DNA of 64,000 nt from Symsagittifera roscoffensis (taxonomy: Eukaryota; Xenacoelomorpha; Acoela; Convolutidae), in NCBI RefSeq assembly GCF_963678635.1, contig NC_087065.1:41787430-41851429 (forward strand), given 5' to 3'. A program made the translations under genes and the position numbers. Below are positions 10,691 to 20,828 of the stretch, in pieces. The notes under the pieces were generated by a model. It was not told the origin of the DNA and did not search any database. It saw only the letters and a list, made by a program, of their open reading frames with translations. Each line of letters starts with the position of its first letter. Position 1 is the first letter of the stretch.

Positions 10691-11111
10691 TCAGCCTATA
10701 CTTAAGTAATATTTCTTATGTAAGTATACTTGTATATTAGTATCAGAGAAGATTACGTGTATCAGTGTGTACAGATCCCGTGGATGCAGTCGTCCTCTGT
10801 TCGGATCGTACACTGGAAGCAAAAGCTCCTTGATATCCCTTTGCACGAGGAAGTCTCTCAATCTCGTCAAGGCTAAGTTTTCCGGGTAAGTCCGTTTAAG
10901 ACAAGGCTAAGTTTTCCGGGTCCACGTGCCGCTTCTCCGTCGCCCTCGTCACCAAGAAGCATAAGTATTTTCCCGGTATCTGTGACGCCGCCCTAGGCAA
11001 GGCTGCTACGCCCCCTGTTCCTGGTCTTTGCTTCCAAAGTAATTCTATGTTTTTATATTCTCTCTTAAAATCTGCTGCATGTTCTATTTGTGAGTATGAA
11101 ATCGCTATCTG
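10691..11111 (-). pseudogene. Macro-domain-like ORF (ADP-ribose-binding fold)
   Basis: Not visible as one ORF because a 34-base direct duplication (copies of CCCGGAAAACTTAGCC starting 34 bases apart, about 10,868-10,921) shifts the frame; ignoring it, the frame runs from 11,111 to a TGA at 10,691. The order of blocks matches a compact macro domain of the TARG1/OARD1 type as I remember it: an IA-x-S strand near the start, an ADFKREY helix, a PG-x-GG turn then VAALP, a GKYLCFLVTRAT strand, a (V)DPENL helix start, LLLPVYDPNRG replacing the usual G-rich loop, and a final helix plus IQVYL strand. Macro domains bind or hydrolyse ADP-ribose conjugates. The lysine used by TARG1 seems replaced by Arg, so activity is uncertain. 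It follows the acidic tail of pol. Confidence 0.6.
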
Positions 11112-11237
11112 TCAATATTATGCTACTTGAGTATTCATTTGGTAAGTTAAATTATGACTCAACTACCCTCCCTATGTCCGGTTTCTTAGGGTCTTCGCCT
11201 GTTTCTGCGTCTAAATCTCCTGTCTCTCTTGCTGTTC

Positions 11238-11908
11238 TTAATTTTTTATGAATAAATTTTCAGTGTGGGTAATTCTTACCCCCACTACCCGGACCAAAAT
11301 ATCCATCGACGTCCCCGTCGATCGCATACCGGATATCAAGTCGAGGTTGGAAGCTGAAATGAGTAATTGCCCTTCCTGGGCAGCCCATGAAGGATCCTCT
11401 CTTTCGGTTTTTATGTATTTCATGCTTTCACGATCTACATCTTGAATCGTGACACTGGTCTCCTTTGGGTCCGACGTCATTTCGCTCAGCCACTCCAAGA
11501 CACGCAGATTCGTCAAATCTTGTTCGTAGGATTGATGTTGCTCTTCGTCGAATTCTACCTCGGGATTCGACCGGTCCTCGATCCATTCCTCATCGTGGTC
11601 ATCTACTATGTCGATGTCTTGCGACACGTTTATTCCTTCTAGACCCACCACTTCTTCCAGTACCTTCTTTAGATCTATCCTGTCCACTACAAAGTCGTCG
11701 CCGTAAGGGTTATATTTCTTCTTAGATCTTGTCCTGTCATTCTGTCGAGTCTGTATTGTGAACGGAAGATCTGTTCCAAATTATTGGGGACCTCCATTTG
11801 TTCGGGGTCTTACCAGTCCTCCTCCGCGTAGGGTAAGGTTTCTTCATCCGCTTCAATCACCTCGTTTGGATCCAGGACCAGTGGTGGACTTGTTCCTTCC
11901 TCTACGAT
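11238..11908 (-). pseudogene. Acidic tail after integrase (copy C)
   Basis: ORF 11687-11238 (149 codons) plus coding-like sequence back to the integrase end at 11,909 in a shifted frame. It is strongly acidic (runs of D and E around residues 22-55), then has a hydrophobic-charged C-terminus with SAxNLDLISGM. No family recognised. It directly joins integrase upstream and the macro-like domain downstream, so it is probably a linker or regulatory tail of a long polyprotein. Missing from copies A and B, which are truncated earlier. Confidence 0.5.
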
Positions 11909-13332
11909 TTAATTTCCATCGTTGTCTTTACTGGTGCCCTTCTCGCTGACCTCACAAGCAGGATCCATCATTAGATAATCCACCTCTTCCATGTCTGTAG
12001 GTATGCACCAGTCTTCTGTCGATGGGTTATGTGGCTTAATATTCTCGTAGTGGGCAGCTCGGCCAGTACTCAGTCTATAAAAGCGTCCCTCCTGGTGCAC
12101 TTCCGTAATCATGAAGGGTCCCCTCCACTTTTTAGGAGCTTTTTCGTTCCTTTCGGTGGTATAACGTTCTGAAATACCCATACGTAGTCTCCTACCGAGT
12201 AAGCTTTTGCACCAGCTGCTTTCTTGTCGAATCTTTTCCTCTGCCTTGCCTGTGCCTGTTGAGTATTTCGTCTACATAAGTCGTTTAACTCCTGTTGACG
12301 TCTAATCACATCCCTTGCATAGACCTGTGGTGACGTTTTCTTACCCTCATACTCTGGGTAGAAGAAAGTCAGGGGCAAAGACTTCTCGTGTCTGGTTAGC
12401 ATCATGTGTGGACTAACTCCGATGGTGGAATGTTGCGTGCTGTTATAAGCTCCCATCACCTGTGGAAGATATCTGTCCCAATCGGTCATGTACCTGGAAC
12501 AATAAACCCTCATCATCGGTACTAAAGTTCGATTCTGCCTTTCCACTAAGCCATTCGTCTGGGGATGGTATGTCGTGGAGTGGGCCTGAGCCAACTGCAA
12601 ACGCCGCATGAGCTCTTTTATAAGTTTTCCCACGAAAGCTGTTCCGTTATCCGATTGGAATGTTATCGGACAACCATGTTTCGCTATCCACGTGTTGATT
12701 AGGTGATCGCAAGTCTCTTCTGCTGAGGCAGTTATGCAGGGCACGGCCTCTACATACTTCGGGAAGTGATTTATCATGACTAAGACTTGATTATAACCAC
12801 TGTCTGTCGTGCATATCTTTTGGTGATCAATCTGTACCACCTCGTTAAATTCAGATGACTCGATCGACTGCAAGGGAAATCGTAACTTCCTTGGATCCTT
12901 GACCTGTTAGCATGACAGACATGCTGTTAACCATTTCTCGCATGCCTTTTTCATCCCAGGCCACTCAAAGCGTTTCAGAATCCTCTGGTATACTTTGTCG
13001 ATTCCCTGATGGCCCATCTGATCATGTGACCTGAATAAAAGTTCTGTTTGATGGAGTTGCGGCAAGACTATCGCATTATATTTGTACAGTACTTTGTCTT
13101 CTTCTCTTCTCTTGCAAGCCACAATCCCGTCCTTGTTCAGATATAACTTTCCCTCTTTCTGCATAGAGTACTGTCTCAGAATACGGTAACTGTCTTCCTC
13201 CAGGTCTCCTTTGTCCGTAGCACCATTGTCTATCCACCTTTTCAGGTTGCTTGTCATGCGGTCGTTTCTCGGCGCTCTTAGTAGGTCCGAGAGTCTGTAT
13301 CTCGCTTTCAAGTACGTCTTCATGACCCTCAT
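11909..13332 (-). pseudogene. Ty3-like integrase (copy C)
   Basis: ORFs 13332-12907, 12873-12109 and 12181-11909. The zinc-binding region is HDQMGHQG...C-L-S-C near 13,030-12,905, followed by one TAA at 12,904. The catalytic core shows all three acidic residues: D in QIDHQ (about 12,825), D in FQSDNG (about 12,655) and E in LVERQN (about 12,535). A WRGPF turn (GPY/F module typical of Ty3/gypsy integrase) sits near 12,120 after a frameshift. Integrase inserts element cDNA into host DNA. This is the most complete integrase in the window. It is followed by the acidic tail, not by an LTR. Confidence 0.85.
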
Positions 13333-13345
13333 CTGACTATTCAGC

Positions 13346-14332
13346 TCATTGGGCTGATGTGTCTTCTTCCATCTTAACGCACCAAATCTTCGCCAACGAC
13401 TGTGTTTCTTGTTTGAACGGCCGAAGATCAGTCCTGACTACCTCTTTCTGCGGCAGCAAGCTTATCGAACGTTTCGATACTGCTATTGTTTCCAAATCAG
13501 CTGCTGCGTTGTCAAAGACTCTTTCACCTGGTATGAGGTGGCGATCACTGTCGGGGTCTTGATATAACTCCCTGTCCAGATCTCTTGCTTGAGTCTCCAC
13601 TAGTAGTGTGTGGATAGCTAGCTCTGACAGTTCCGATCCTGAGCTCGAGTTCCTGTCTGAGTAGGTGTCAATTCTTGAGTTCCGGGAACTATCATCTATT
13701 GAAGAGTCTGCGACGGAGCCTGTTCCCTCTCCTGGGTCAGTTCTGTGTGTCCTGCTCATCCACATGAACTCTCCGGACACAATTTTGTTCTGCTGGTCCT
13801 GTTCCTCATCAGGAACTTTCTCTTCTACATCAGACTCCCCGGACAAACTTTCTTGTCCCGGTTGTTGATGCTGAACTTGCCCTCCCGCTTCACCGTCCGT
13901 CTCCCCGGACAAATTTCCTTGCTCCAGGCTTCGAATAACTTCCTCGCTTTCCTTCTGCAGGTCATCAAAGGTAACGGTTTCCTTTTGTATGTCGTTCCCC
14001 TGTTCTTTCCGTTTCTATGAAGTGCTTTTCAAAACTTCTCGGGGTATTGAGGATACTAGTTGCTGATTTTTTGTCCTACAATCCCTCTCATTATCTTTGC
14101 GTTGTCGTATTGACGGCATGATCTTCAACTTCTCACGGACTGTCAGTGATGCCATAGCTGCTGCCCACTCGGGGTCATCTCTGGTCACTTCTCCCTCTAA
14201 CAATCCACCCAGCATCCGCATCACTTGCGGTGTGACTTGCACCGTTTTGTCCAATAATGAGAGGCTGTTTATGTTCATGCGAGAGAGTTCCTGCTGGACC
14301 AGGTTTGAGCGCAGCAACAGATCCAAAGGCAC
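13346..14332 (-). pseudogene. RNase H-integrase linker with SGE repeats (copy C)
   Basis: ORFs 14332-14015 and 13912-13346. The first half is helical (MPLDLLLRSN, then L/M/R/E-rich); the second is very acidic and contains three LSGE/VSGE motifs about 22-23 residues apart, then S/D/R-rich repeats. The DNA encoding SGE is the motif CTCCCCGGACA on the plus strand (13,768, 13,834, 13,900). Equivalent segments occur in copy A (18818-17724) and, diverged, in element 2 (62805-61919). A linker this long between RNase H and integrase is unusual for Ty3-like pol. No enzyme motif. Confidence 0.6.
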
Positions 14333-14338
14333 CGGGTC

Positions 14339-15918
14339 CTATTTGGATAGAATCTTTATTTCGGCTGATTTTTCTACAGGTAACACAGGATGCCCTGGAG
14401 TTGGATGTCCAGACTTGTCCAACCATCTCATCAAGGGAAGCGCTTCATAAGTTTCTTTGTCCAGAAACGAGAATCCTTCCTTGATTTCTGTCTGATTGGC
14501 TTGCTTCTGTTTCAATCTTTCATAGTACTCGGTTTTCTTGCTAAGGCTGTCAGCATTCTGGTGTTTGTCACGCATCCTGTGCTCGATTATCATGTGGCCA
14601 TCTAATCTTACTATCCATCTACCAATATAACTCTGATCCATCGAGTATGTCTTCAACCAGGCGTAACTTAAAGGGGGCGCTCCCCAAGTATGCGCGGTAC
14701 TTTTCCACGAATGTGACTACAGCAAACATTTCTGCTTTTGGTGCACCATATTTCATCTCAGTGTCTTTCAACACCTTCCTGCCATATGCAATGGGATGGA
14801 GAACCGTTCTTCCATTCTATTCCTGCTCCTGATGCAGTATCCCTGAGATGGCTACTACTGATGCGTCTGTGTCAAGAACATATATGCACTTTTCTTTAGG
14901 CATGCCTAGCACTGGCGCCTCGCACAGTTCCCGCTTTTTGTTCTCGAAGGCAGCTTGAGCTTCTTCGTTCCATTCGAACTTCTTTCCTTTGCTGCGCATC
15001 AGCCTCTGCATTGGATACACCTTGTCTGCATATCCTTTTATGAACTCACGGTAATAATTGGCAAACCTTAGGAAGCTCATGAGTTGTGTGTCCGTTCTGG
15101 GAGCCTTCCATGTCAACGCAGCCTCTACTGCTTCCGGGTACGGCCTCACACCATGCTTGTCCACCATTCTTCCTAGATACTTGATTGAATCCCTAAGGAT
15201 TTCACATTTCAATTTATTTGCATTTCAAGCCTGCTCTTTTCATGCATCCAAAGACCTCATCGAGCCGATCAAGATGATCTTCCAGGGTTGGTGTTGCTAT
15301 GATCACGTCATCCACATAACACATCACAAGATTCCCGTACTTCTTCGTCACTCTGGTCAAAGCCCATGGCGATTTCGGGGGTTCTATCATGTCGTATTCG
15401 AGCAACATTTCTATTTCCGCTCGGCACGCTTCCGATTAATGTGGCGTCATTCGTCTTGCGCCTTCCCTATGGGGAACGGCGCCTTCCTCAAGTTCGATTT
15501 CGCGTTCGACGAAGTGGCAGCAACCGATATTCGCCTTATGTTTTGAAAACACATCCGCGTTCCGATTTAAAACCGCCCGCAATAATTCAAAATCTCCCTC
15601 GCCTATTTTTCTTTTTAAGTGTTCTATTTCTGGCAAAACCGGTTTGTCAGATTCTAGTTCATATAACGAGGGGCGTTCCCGAAAAATCGAGCAGCTCGAC
15701 AAACCGTCGTCCGTTTCGGAATTCATTGAAAACAGTTTATAGTTAGATTTTAATTCATTGATCCTTTTTAAAACTTTATCTTTATTGGCATGATAAGGAC
15801 ATTCTTTCACATTATATCTCTTCAAGTTTTGTGTCTCTTCATAGTCGGTCCTCATCGGCAAAGCGTAACCAAGTTTCTTTCCAAGCTGGATTGAAACCGT
15901 GGTGTCTATTGTGTTCAA
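14339..15918 (-). pseudogene. Ty3-like reverse transcriptase/RNase H, RT core deleted (copy C)
   Basis: ORFs 15918-15436 (region between protease and RT), 15408-15214, 15212-14817 and 14656-14339. RT starts (MIEPPKSPWA) but jumps directly to LTRVTKKYGN and the YVDD box (about 15,310), losing the fingers/palm motifs including the first catalytic Asp. Comparison with copy A shows an internal deletion of 308 bp (309 relative to an unshifted frame) between GCC/GCC microhomologies. RNase H follows with the VLDTDASV motif (about 14,860) and a later gap near 14,690 that removes the region around RVDN. Cannot be active. Confidence 0.8.
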
Positions 15919-15966
15919 TATAACACTGACACACAGTCCGTTTCGAGTTACCGAGAAGCTCCGGCC

Positions 15967-16594
15967 TTAAATCACTGAACTTTGACTGTTTGGATTCGGT
16001 ACTAAACAAACCTGTTTACTATCACTTAACAATATCAAATTCTTCATTCTAAAAATTGCTACCACAGCCTGTCCCGTCTGTAGTTTTAACTTTCTATCTA
16101 AAAAGATTGGTACCTTGTTTTCATCTGTTATTATTCTATTAATCGGTTTCTTAACATACTTCCAGTCCGGGTTTCTAATCCTTATTAGACCGTTGTTCAA
16201 GTCAATCATCACTTCGAAATTCCTGACAAAATCTCTGCCCAAGATGAATTGGTTGGAAGCATCCAGTTTCTCTACTTCCAGGAAGCTCATCCAAAGATGC
16301 CGTCCTGCCATGTGGAGGATCATTATTGGTGTTCTTCCGGCTACGTAAATCGCTCCTCGATTGCCCGCGGCCAGTCGGAGATTCGTCGGAATTAGATCTT
16401 CCCTCGTGAAGCCCAATTTTTCCCATGTTTTTATCGGCATCACGCTCACTACCGCTCCTGTGTGCAGAAGCCCTGTAACTCGGATTTTCTCTCCGTTGGT
16501 GTCGAGCAGATGTGCACTCATCAATATGAACCGCGTCTTGCTCCATCATGGCGTCATGGCCTATCCTACGGACTCTAAGATCTTCTTCACCCAA
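15967..16594 (-). pseudogene. Retroviral-type aspartic protease, active-site Asp lost (copy C)
   Basis: ORF 16524-15967 with the flanking N-terminal part in a shifted frame to 16594. The active-site box reads LLHTGAVVS where copies A and B have LLDTGAVVS: one base change (GAC to CAC) removes the catalytic Asp. The second conserved block, FILGRDFV, is intact (about 16,240). The enzyme normally dimerises and processes gag-pol. Because it lies between a broken gag and a deleted RT, this copy is clearly dead. Confidence 0.85.
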
Positions 16595-16833
16595 ATAGAT
16601 CTACCCTATTTGGTCACTGTCTGTTGTCACATATGTCCTAGTGTAGATACTGATTCCATCCACGTTCAGCATCACTTGATACGGTCCATAGACTTCCACG
16701 TAACGTGAAGTTTCTTTATTCGAGGGCCACCCGTTGTTAATAGTGCTCGCACATCCCTTGACTCAGTGCGTGGCTCCATCTGCCTCAGATAATCTGCATA
16801 TGTGTCCAAATGCATCAAAGTGAACTCTGATGG

Positions 16834-17557
16834 TTAACTCAGATTTCTGATTACCTGGTGTCCCGCTACCGAGATTATTGATTGTTTTTTGCTTCCTTGT
16901 GGCACCATACCGAACCTCTGCCCGGAGATCCTGCTCAAACTACTTGGTGCTTTTGTTTCTTCAACCTCTGATGCCCCGAAGGCATTCAGTTTCTCCTGTA
17001 GTTTCTCATTTTCCAATTCGAGCGCCTCTTGTCCATATCGTCCCTTGGTTTGTACCAGTTGTTCCCTTGTTTTGCTGGTCCGTTGTTAAAATTGCAATAA
17101 TTGTTCTGGTAATATCCAGATCTCGATGGAGACTTCAGCAAAAGACATTCGTTTGACTTGAGTCTCAACTCCTCTGGTGTTGGCGCATTGGTTGAGACTG
17201 GTGTGTAATGTGTTGCTAACATTGTTCGAAGTTCATCATTCTTCACACCATCGATGAATTTTGAGGCTACTGCCAGGTTCATCCTTCTGTTTGACTCATC
17301 TGGTTGGCTACGCCTTCTCAGCATCTCCAAATCGTTTAGAAACTTGTCTATCGTCTCATCTTCTTGTTGCCTCCGTTTCTCGAAGCGCATCATTGCTTGG
17401 TGTCCCTGCACCCCTGAGCCAAAACGATTCAACAAGATTTCAAAGATTTTCTCTGCAGTGTCCCGTTGTTATTGCTTTTTGGCCATCACGCTGTTTCGGG
17501 CTGTGCCTTCCAAGTTACTGGTGAGCGCACTGCATTCTAGTCTTTCTATCAAGTCCT
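16834..17557 (-). pseudogene. Ty3-like gag fragment (copy C)
   Basis: ORF 17435-16986 is a retrotransposon capsid segment (NRFGSG, MMRFEKRRQ, DETIDKF, KFIDGVKNDELR) ending in an N-rich stretch; the next piece, 17016-16834, is a short coiled coil (ENEKLQEKL) in the -1 frame. The same frame change occurs in copies A and B. Gag is cut off on the right at about 17,557, where the sequence joins the integrase remnant of copy A (ATCGGACAACCATG), so the N-terminal half of gag and the leader are absent. Confidence 0.8.
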
Positions 17558-17723
17558 CTTATCGGACAACCATGTCTCGCTATCCACGTGTTGATTAGGT
17601 GATCGCGAGTCTCTTCTGCTGAGGCAGTTATGCAGGGCACGGCCTCTGCATACTTCGTGAAGTGATTTATCATGACTAAGACTTGTTCGCTACCTCATAG
17701 GGGTGCAGGGACATATTTCATGA
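17558..17723 (-). pseudogene. Integrase remnant (copy A)
   Basis: 17,558-17,687 matches copy C integrase at about 12,661-12,791 (region between the second and first catalytic Asp). 17,688-17,723 is filler with no match seen. Relative to copy C, about 395 bp with the zinc-binding region is missing between this piece and the linker ORF. It marks a rearranged A/C boundary rather than a normal element end. Confidence 0.75.
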
Positions 17724-18818
17724 CTAACTGTCTTTCTCCAGGTCTCCTTTTTCCGGAGCACCATTGTCTATCCACCATTTCAGGTTGCTTGTCATGCGGT
17801 CATTTCTCTGCGTTCTTAGTAGGTCCGAGAGTCTGTATCTCGCTTTCAAGTACGTCTTCACGACCCTCATCTGACTATTCAGCTCATTGGGCTGATGCGT
17901 GTCTTCTTCCATCTTAACGCACCAAATCTTCGCCAACGGCTGTGTTTCTTGTTTGAACGGCCGAAGATCAGTCCTGACTACCTCTTTCTGCGGCAGCAAG
18001 CTTATCGAACGTTTCGATACTGCTATTGTTTCCAAATCAGCTGCTGCGTTGTCAAAGACTCTTTCACCTGGTATGAGGTAGCGATCACTCTCGGGGTCTT
18101 GATTTATCTCCCTGTCCAGATCTCTTGCTTGAGTCTCCAATAGTAGTGTGTGGATAGCTAGCTCTGACAGTTCCGATCCTGAGCTCGAGTTCCTGTCTGA
18201 GTAGGTGTCAATTCTTGAGTTCCGGGAATTATAATCCCTTGAAGAGTCTGCGACGGAGCCTGTTCCCTCTCCTGGGTCATTTCTGTGTGTCCTGCTCATC
18301 CACATGAACTCTCCGGACACGATTTTGTTCTGCTGGTCCTGTTCCTCATCAGGAACTTTCTCTTCTACATCAGACTCCCCGGACAAACTTTCTTGTCCCG
18401 GTTGTTGATGCTGAACTTGCCCTCCCGCTTCACCGTCCGTCTCCCCGGACAAATTTCCTTGCTCCAGGTTTCGAATAACTTCCTCACCTTCCTTCTGCAG
18501 GTCATCAAAGGTAACGGTTTCCTTTTTTATATCGTTCCCCTGTTCTTTCCGTTTGTATGAAGTGCTTTTTAAAACTTCTCGGGGTATTGAGGATACTAGT
18601 TGCTGAACTATTGTCCTACAATCCCTCTCATTATCTTTGTGTTGTCGTATTGACGGCATGATCTTCAACTTCTCACGGAATGTCAGTGATGCCATAGCTG
18701 CTGCCCACTCGGGGTCATCTCTGGTCACTTCTCCCTCTAACAATCCACCCAGCATCCGCATCACTTGCGGTGTGACTTGCACCGTTTTGTCCAATAATGA
18801 GAGGCTGTTTATGTTCAT
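17724..18818 (-). pseudogene. RNase H-integrase linker with SGE repeats (copy A)
   Basis: 364 open codons, uninterrupted, starting near ATG 18818. Same composition as in copy C: helical N-terminus, basic middle (KLKIMPSIRQ), acidic SGE repeats around residues 120-170, S/D/R-rich stretch, then a globular end (VVKTYLKARYRLSDLLR) that leads into the integrase zinc region. It ends at ...EKGDLEKDS where the deletion joins the integrase remnant. The plus-strand motif CTCCCCGGACA or close variants recurs at 18,308, 18,374 and 18,440. Confidence 0.65.
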
Positions 18819-18876
18819 GCGAAAGTTCCTGCTGGACCAGGTTTGAGCGCAGCAACAGATCTAAAGGCACCGGGTC

Positions 18877-19728
18877 CTATTTGGATAGAATCTTGATTTC
18901 GGCTGATTTTTCTACAGATAACACAGGATGCCCTGGAGTTGGATGTCCAGACTTGTCCAACCATCTCATCAAGGGAAGCGCTTCATAAGTTTCTTTGTTC
19001 AGAAACGAGAATCCTTCCTTGATTTCTGTCTGATTGGCTTGCTTCTGTTCCAATCTTTCATAGTACTCGGTTTTCTTGCTGAGGCTGTCAGCATTCTGGT
19101 GTTTGTCACGCATCCTGTGCTCGATTATCATGTGGTAGCCATCTAATCTTATTATCCATCTACCAATATAACTCTGATCCATCGAGTATGCCTTCAACCA
19201 GGATAACAGTCTGTTGTCCACGCGTAACTTAAAAGGAGCACTCCACAAGTATGGCCGGAAATTTTCCACGAATTTGACTACAGTAAACATTTCTGCTTTT
19301 GGTGCACCATATTTCATCTCAGTGTCACTCAACACCTTGCTGCCATATGCAATGGGACGGAGAACCGTTCTTCCATTCCATTCCTGCTCCTGATGCAGTA
19401 TCCCTGAGATGGCTACTACTGATGCGTCTGTGTCAAGAACATACATGCCCTTTTCTGTAGGCATGCCTAGCACTGGCGCCTCGCACAGTTCCCGCTTTAT
19501 TTTCTCGAAGGCAGCTTGAGCTTCTTCGTTCCATTCGAACTTCTTTCCTTTGTTGCGCATCAGCCTCTGCTTTGGATATACCTTGTCTGCATATCCTTTT
19601 ATGAACTCACGGTAATAATTGGCAAACCCTAGGAAGCACATGAGTTGTGTGTCCGTTCTGGGAGCCTTCCATGTCAACACAGCCTCTACTGCTTCCGGGT
19701 ACGGCCTCACACCATGCCTGTCCACCAT
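18877..19728 (-). pseudogene. RT thumb/connection and RNase H (copy A)
   Basis: 283 open codons. Begins with MVDRHGVRPYPEAV (end of RT thumb), then LGFANYYREFIKGYA, then RNase H with VLDTDASVVAISG (first catalytic Asp), HQEQ, YGSKVLSDTEMKYG (catalytic Glu) and RVDNRLLSWLK (Asp), finishing with H-x-x-I-EHR and DSLSKK. All usual Ty3-type RNase H landmarks are present, so this domain alone looks intact. It continues to the SGE linker after one stop. Adjacent RT (20296-19763) is separated only by a short frame break. Confidence 0.85.
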
Positions 19729-19762
19729 TCTTCCTAGATACTTGATTGAATCCCTAAGGATT

Positions 19763-20793
19763 TCACATTTCGATTTGTTTGCATTTCAAGCTTGCTCTTT
19801 TCATGCATCCAAAGACCTCATCGAGCCAATCAAGGTGGTCTTCCAGGGTTGGTGTTGCTATGACCACGTCATCCACATAACACATCACAAGATTCCCGTA
19901 CTTCTTCGTCACTCTGGTCAAAGCCTCAGCCATCAGTCTTTGAAACGTGGCCGTTGCGTTGCACAACCCGGAGGGCATCCTCTTCCACTGGTACAACCCC
20001 AATTCATATGCGAATCCTGTCTTCTCTCTGTCCTTCTTCCGCAGAGGGACCTGCCAGAAGCCAGAACCCAAGTCCAGTGTGGTGAAGAATTTGGCATCAC
20101 CAAGTTTAGGGAGACTCTCGTCTTTTCGCGGTATCGGGTACGCATCTTTTATTGTCACCGCGTTCAAGTAGCGAAAGTCGCAACAAAACCTAAGCTGCCC
20201 CCTTTCTTTTTTGCCATTACTACCCCACATGCCCATGGCGATTTCGAGGGTTCTATCATGTCGTATTCGAGCAACATTTCTATTTCCGCTCGGCACGCTG
20301 CCGATTTATGTGGCGTCATTCGTCTATGGGGAACGGCGCCATCCTCAAGTTCGATTTCGTGTTCGACGAAGTTACAGCAACCGATATCCGCCTTATGTTT
20401 TGAAAACACATCCGCGTTCCGATTTAAAACCGCCCGCAATAATTCAAAATCTCTCTCGCCTATTTTTCCTTTTAAGTGTTCTGTTTCTGGCCAAACCGGT
20501 TTGTCAGATTCTGGTTCATACGACGAGGGGCGTTCCGGAAATTTCGAGCAGCTCGACAAATGGTCGTTCGTTTCGGAATTCATTGAAAACAGTTTATAAA
20601 GAGATTTTAATTCATTGATCTTTTTCAAAATTTTATCTTTATTGGCTTGATAAGGACATTCTTTCACATTATATGTCTTGAAGTTTTGTGTCTCTTCATA
20701 GTCGGTCCTCATCGGCAAAGCGTAACCAAGTTTCTTTTCACGCTGGATTGAAACCGTGGTGTCCATTGTGTTCAATATAACACTGACACACAA
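19763..20793 (-). pseudogene. Ty3-like reverse transcriptase (copy A)
   Basis: ORFs 20793-20164 and 20296-19763. The first holds the protease-RT spacer and RT start (MLLEYDMIEPSKSPWA, VVMAKKKGG). The second, in the -1 frame, holds the rest: RFCCDFRYLN, FFTTLDLGSGFWQVPL (motif A, catalytic Asp), PSGLCNATATFQRLM (motif B, usually PFGL) and MCYVDDVVIA (motif C). The frame break falls in an A6G A3G5C tract (about 20,205) and is shared with copy B, so it predates the A/B duplication. RT copies element RNA into DNA. Confidence 0.88.
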
Positions 20794-20828
20794 TCCGTTT
20801 CGAGTTACCGAGAAGCTCCGGCCTTAAA

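Noticed and set aside
19619-20599. 326-codon plus-strand ORF
   Set aside because: Long, but exactly antisense to RT and protease-spacer sequence; equivalent plus-strand ORFs arise in copies B and C for the same reason.
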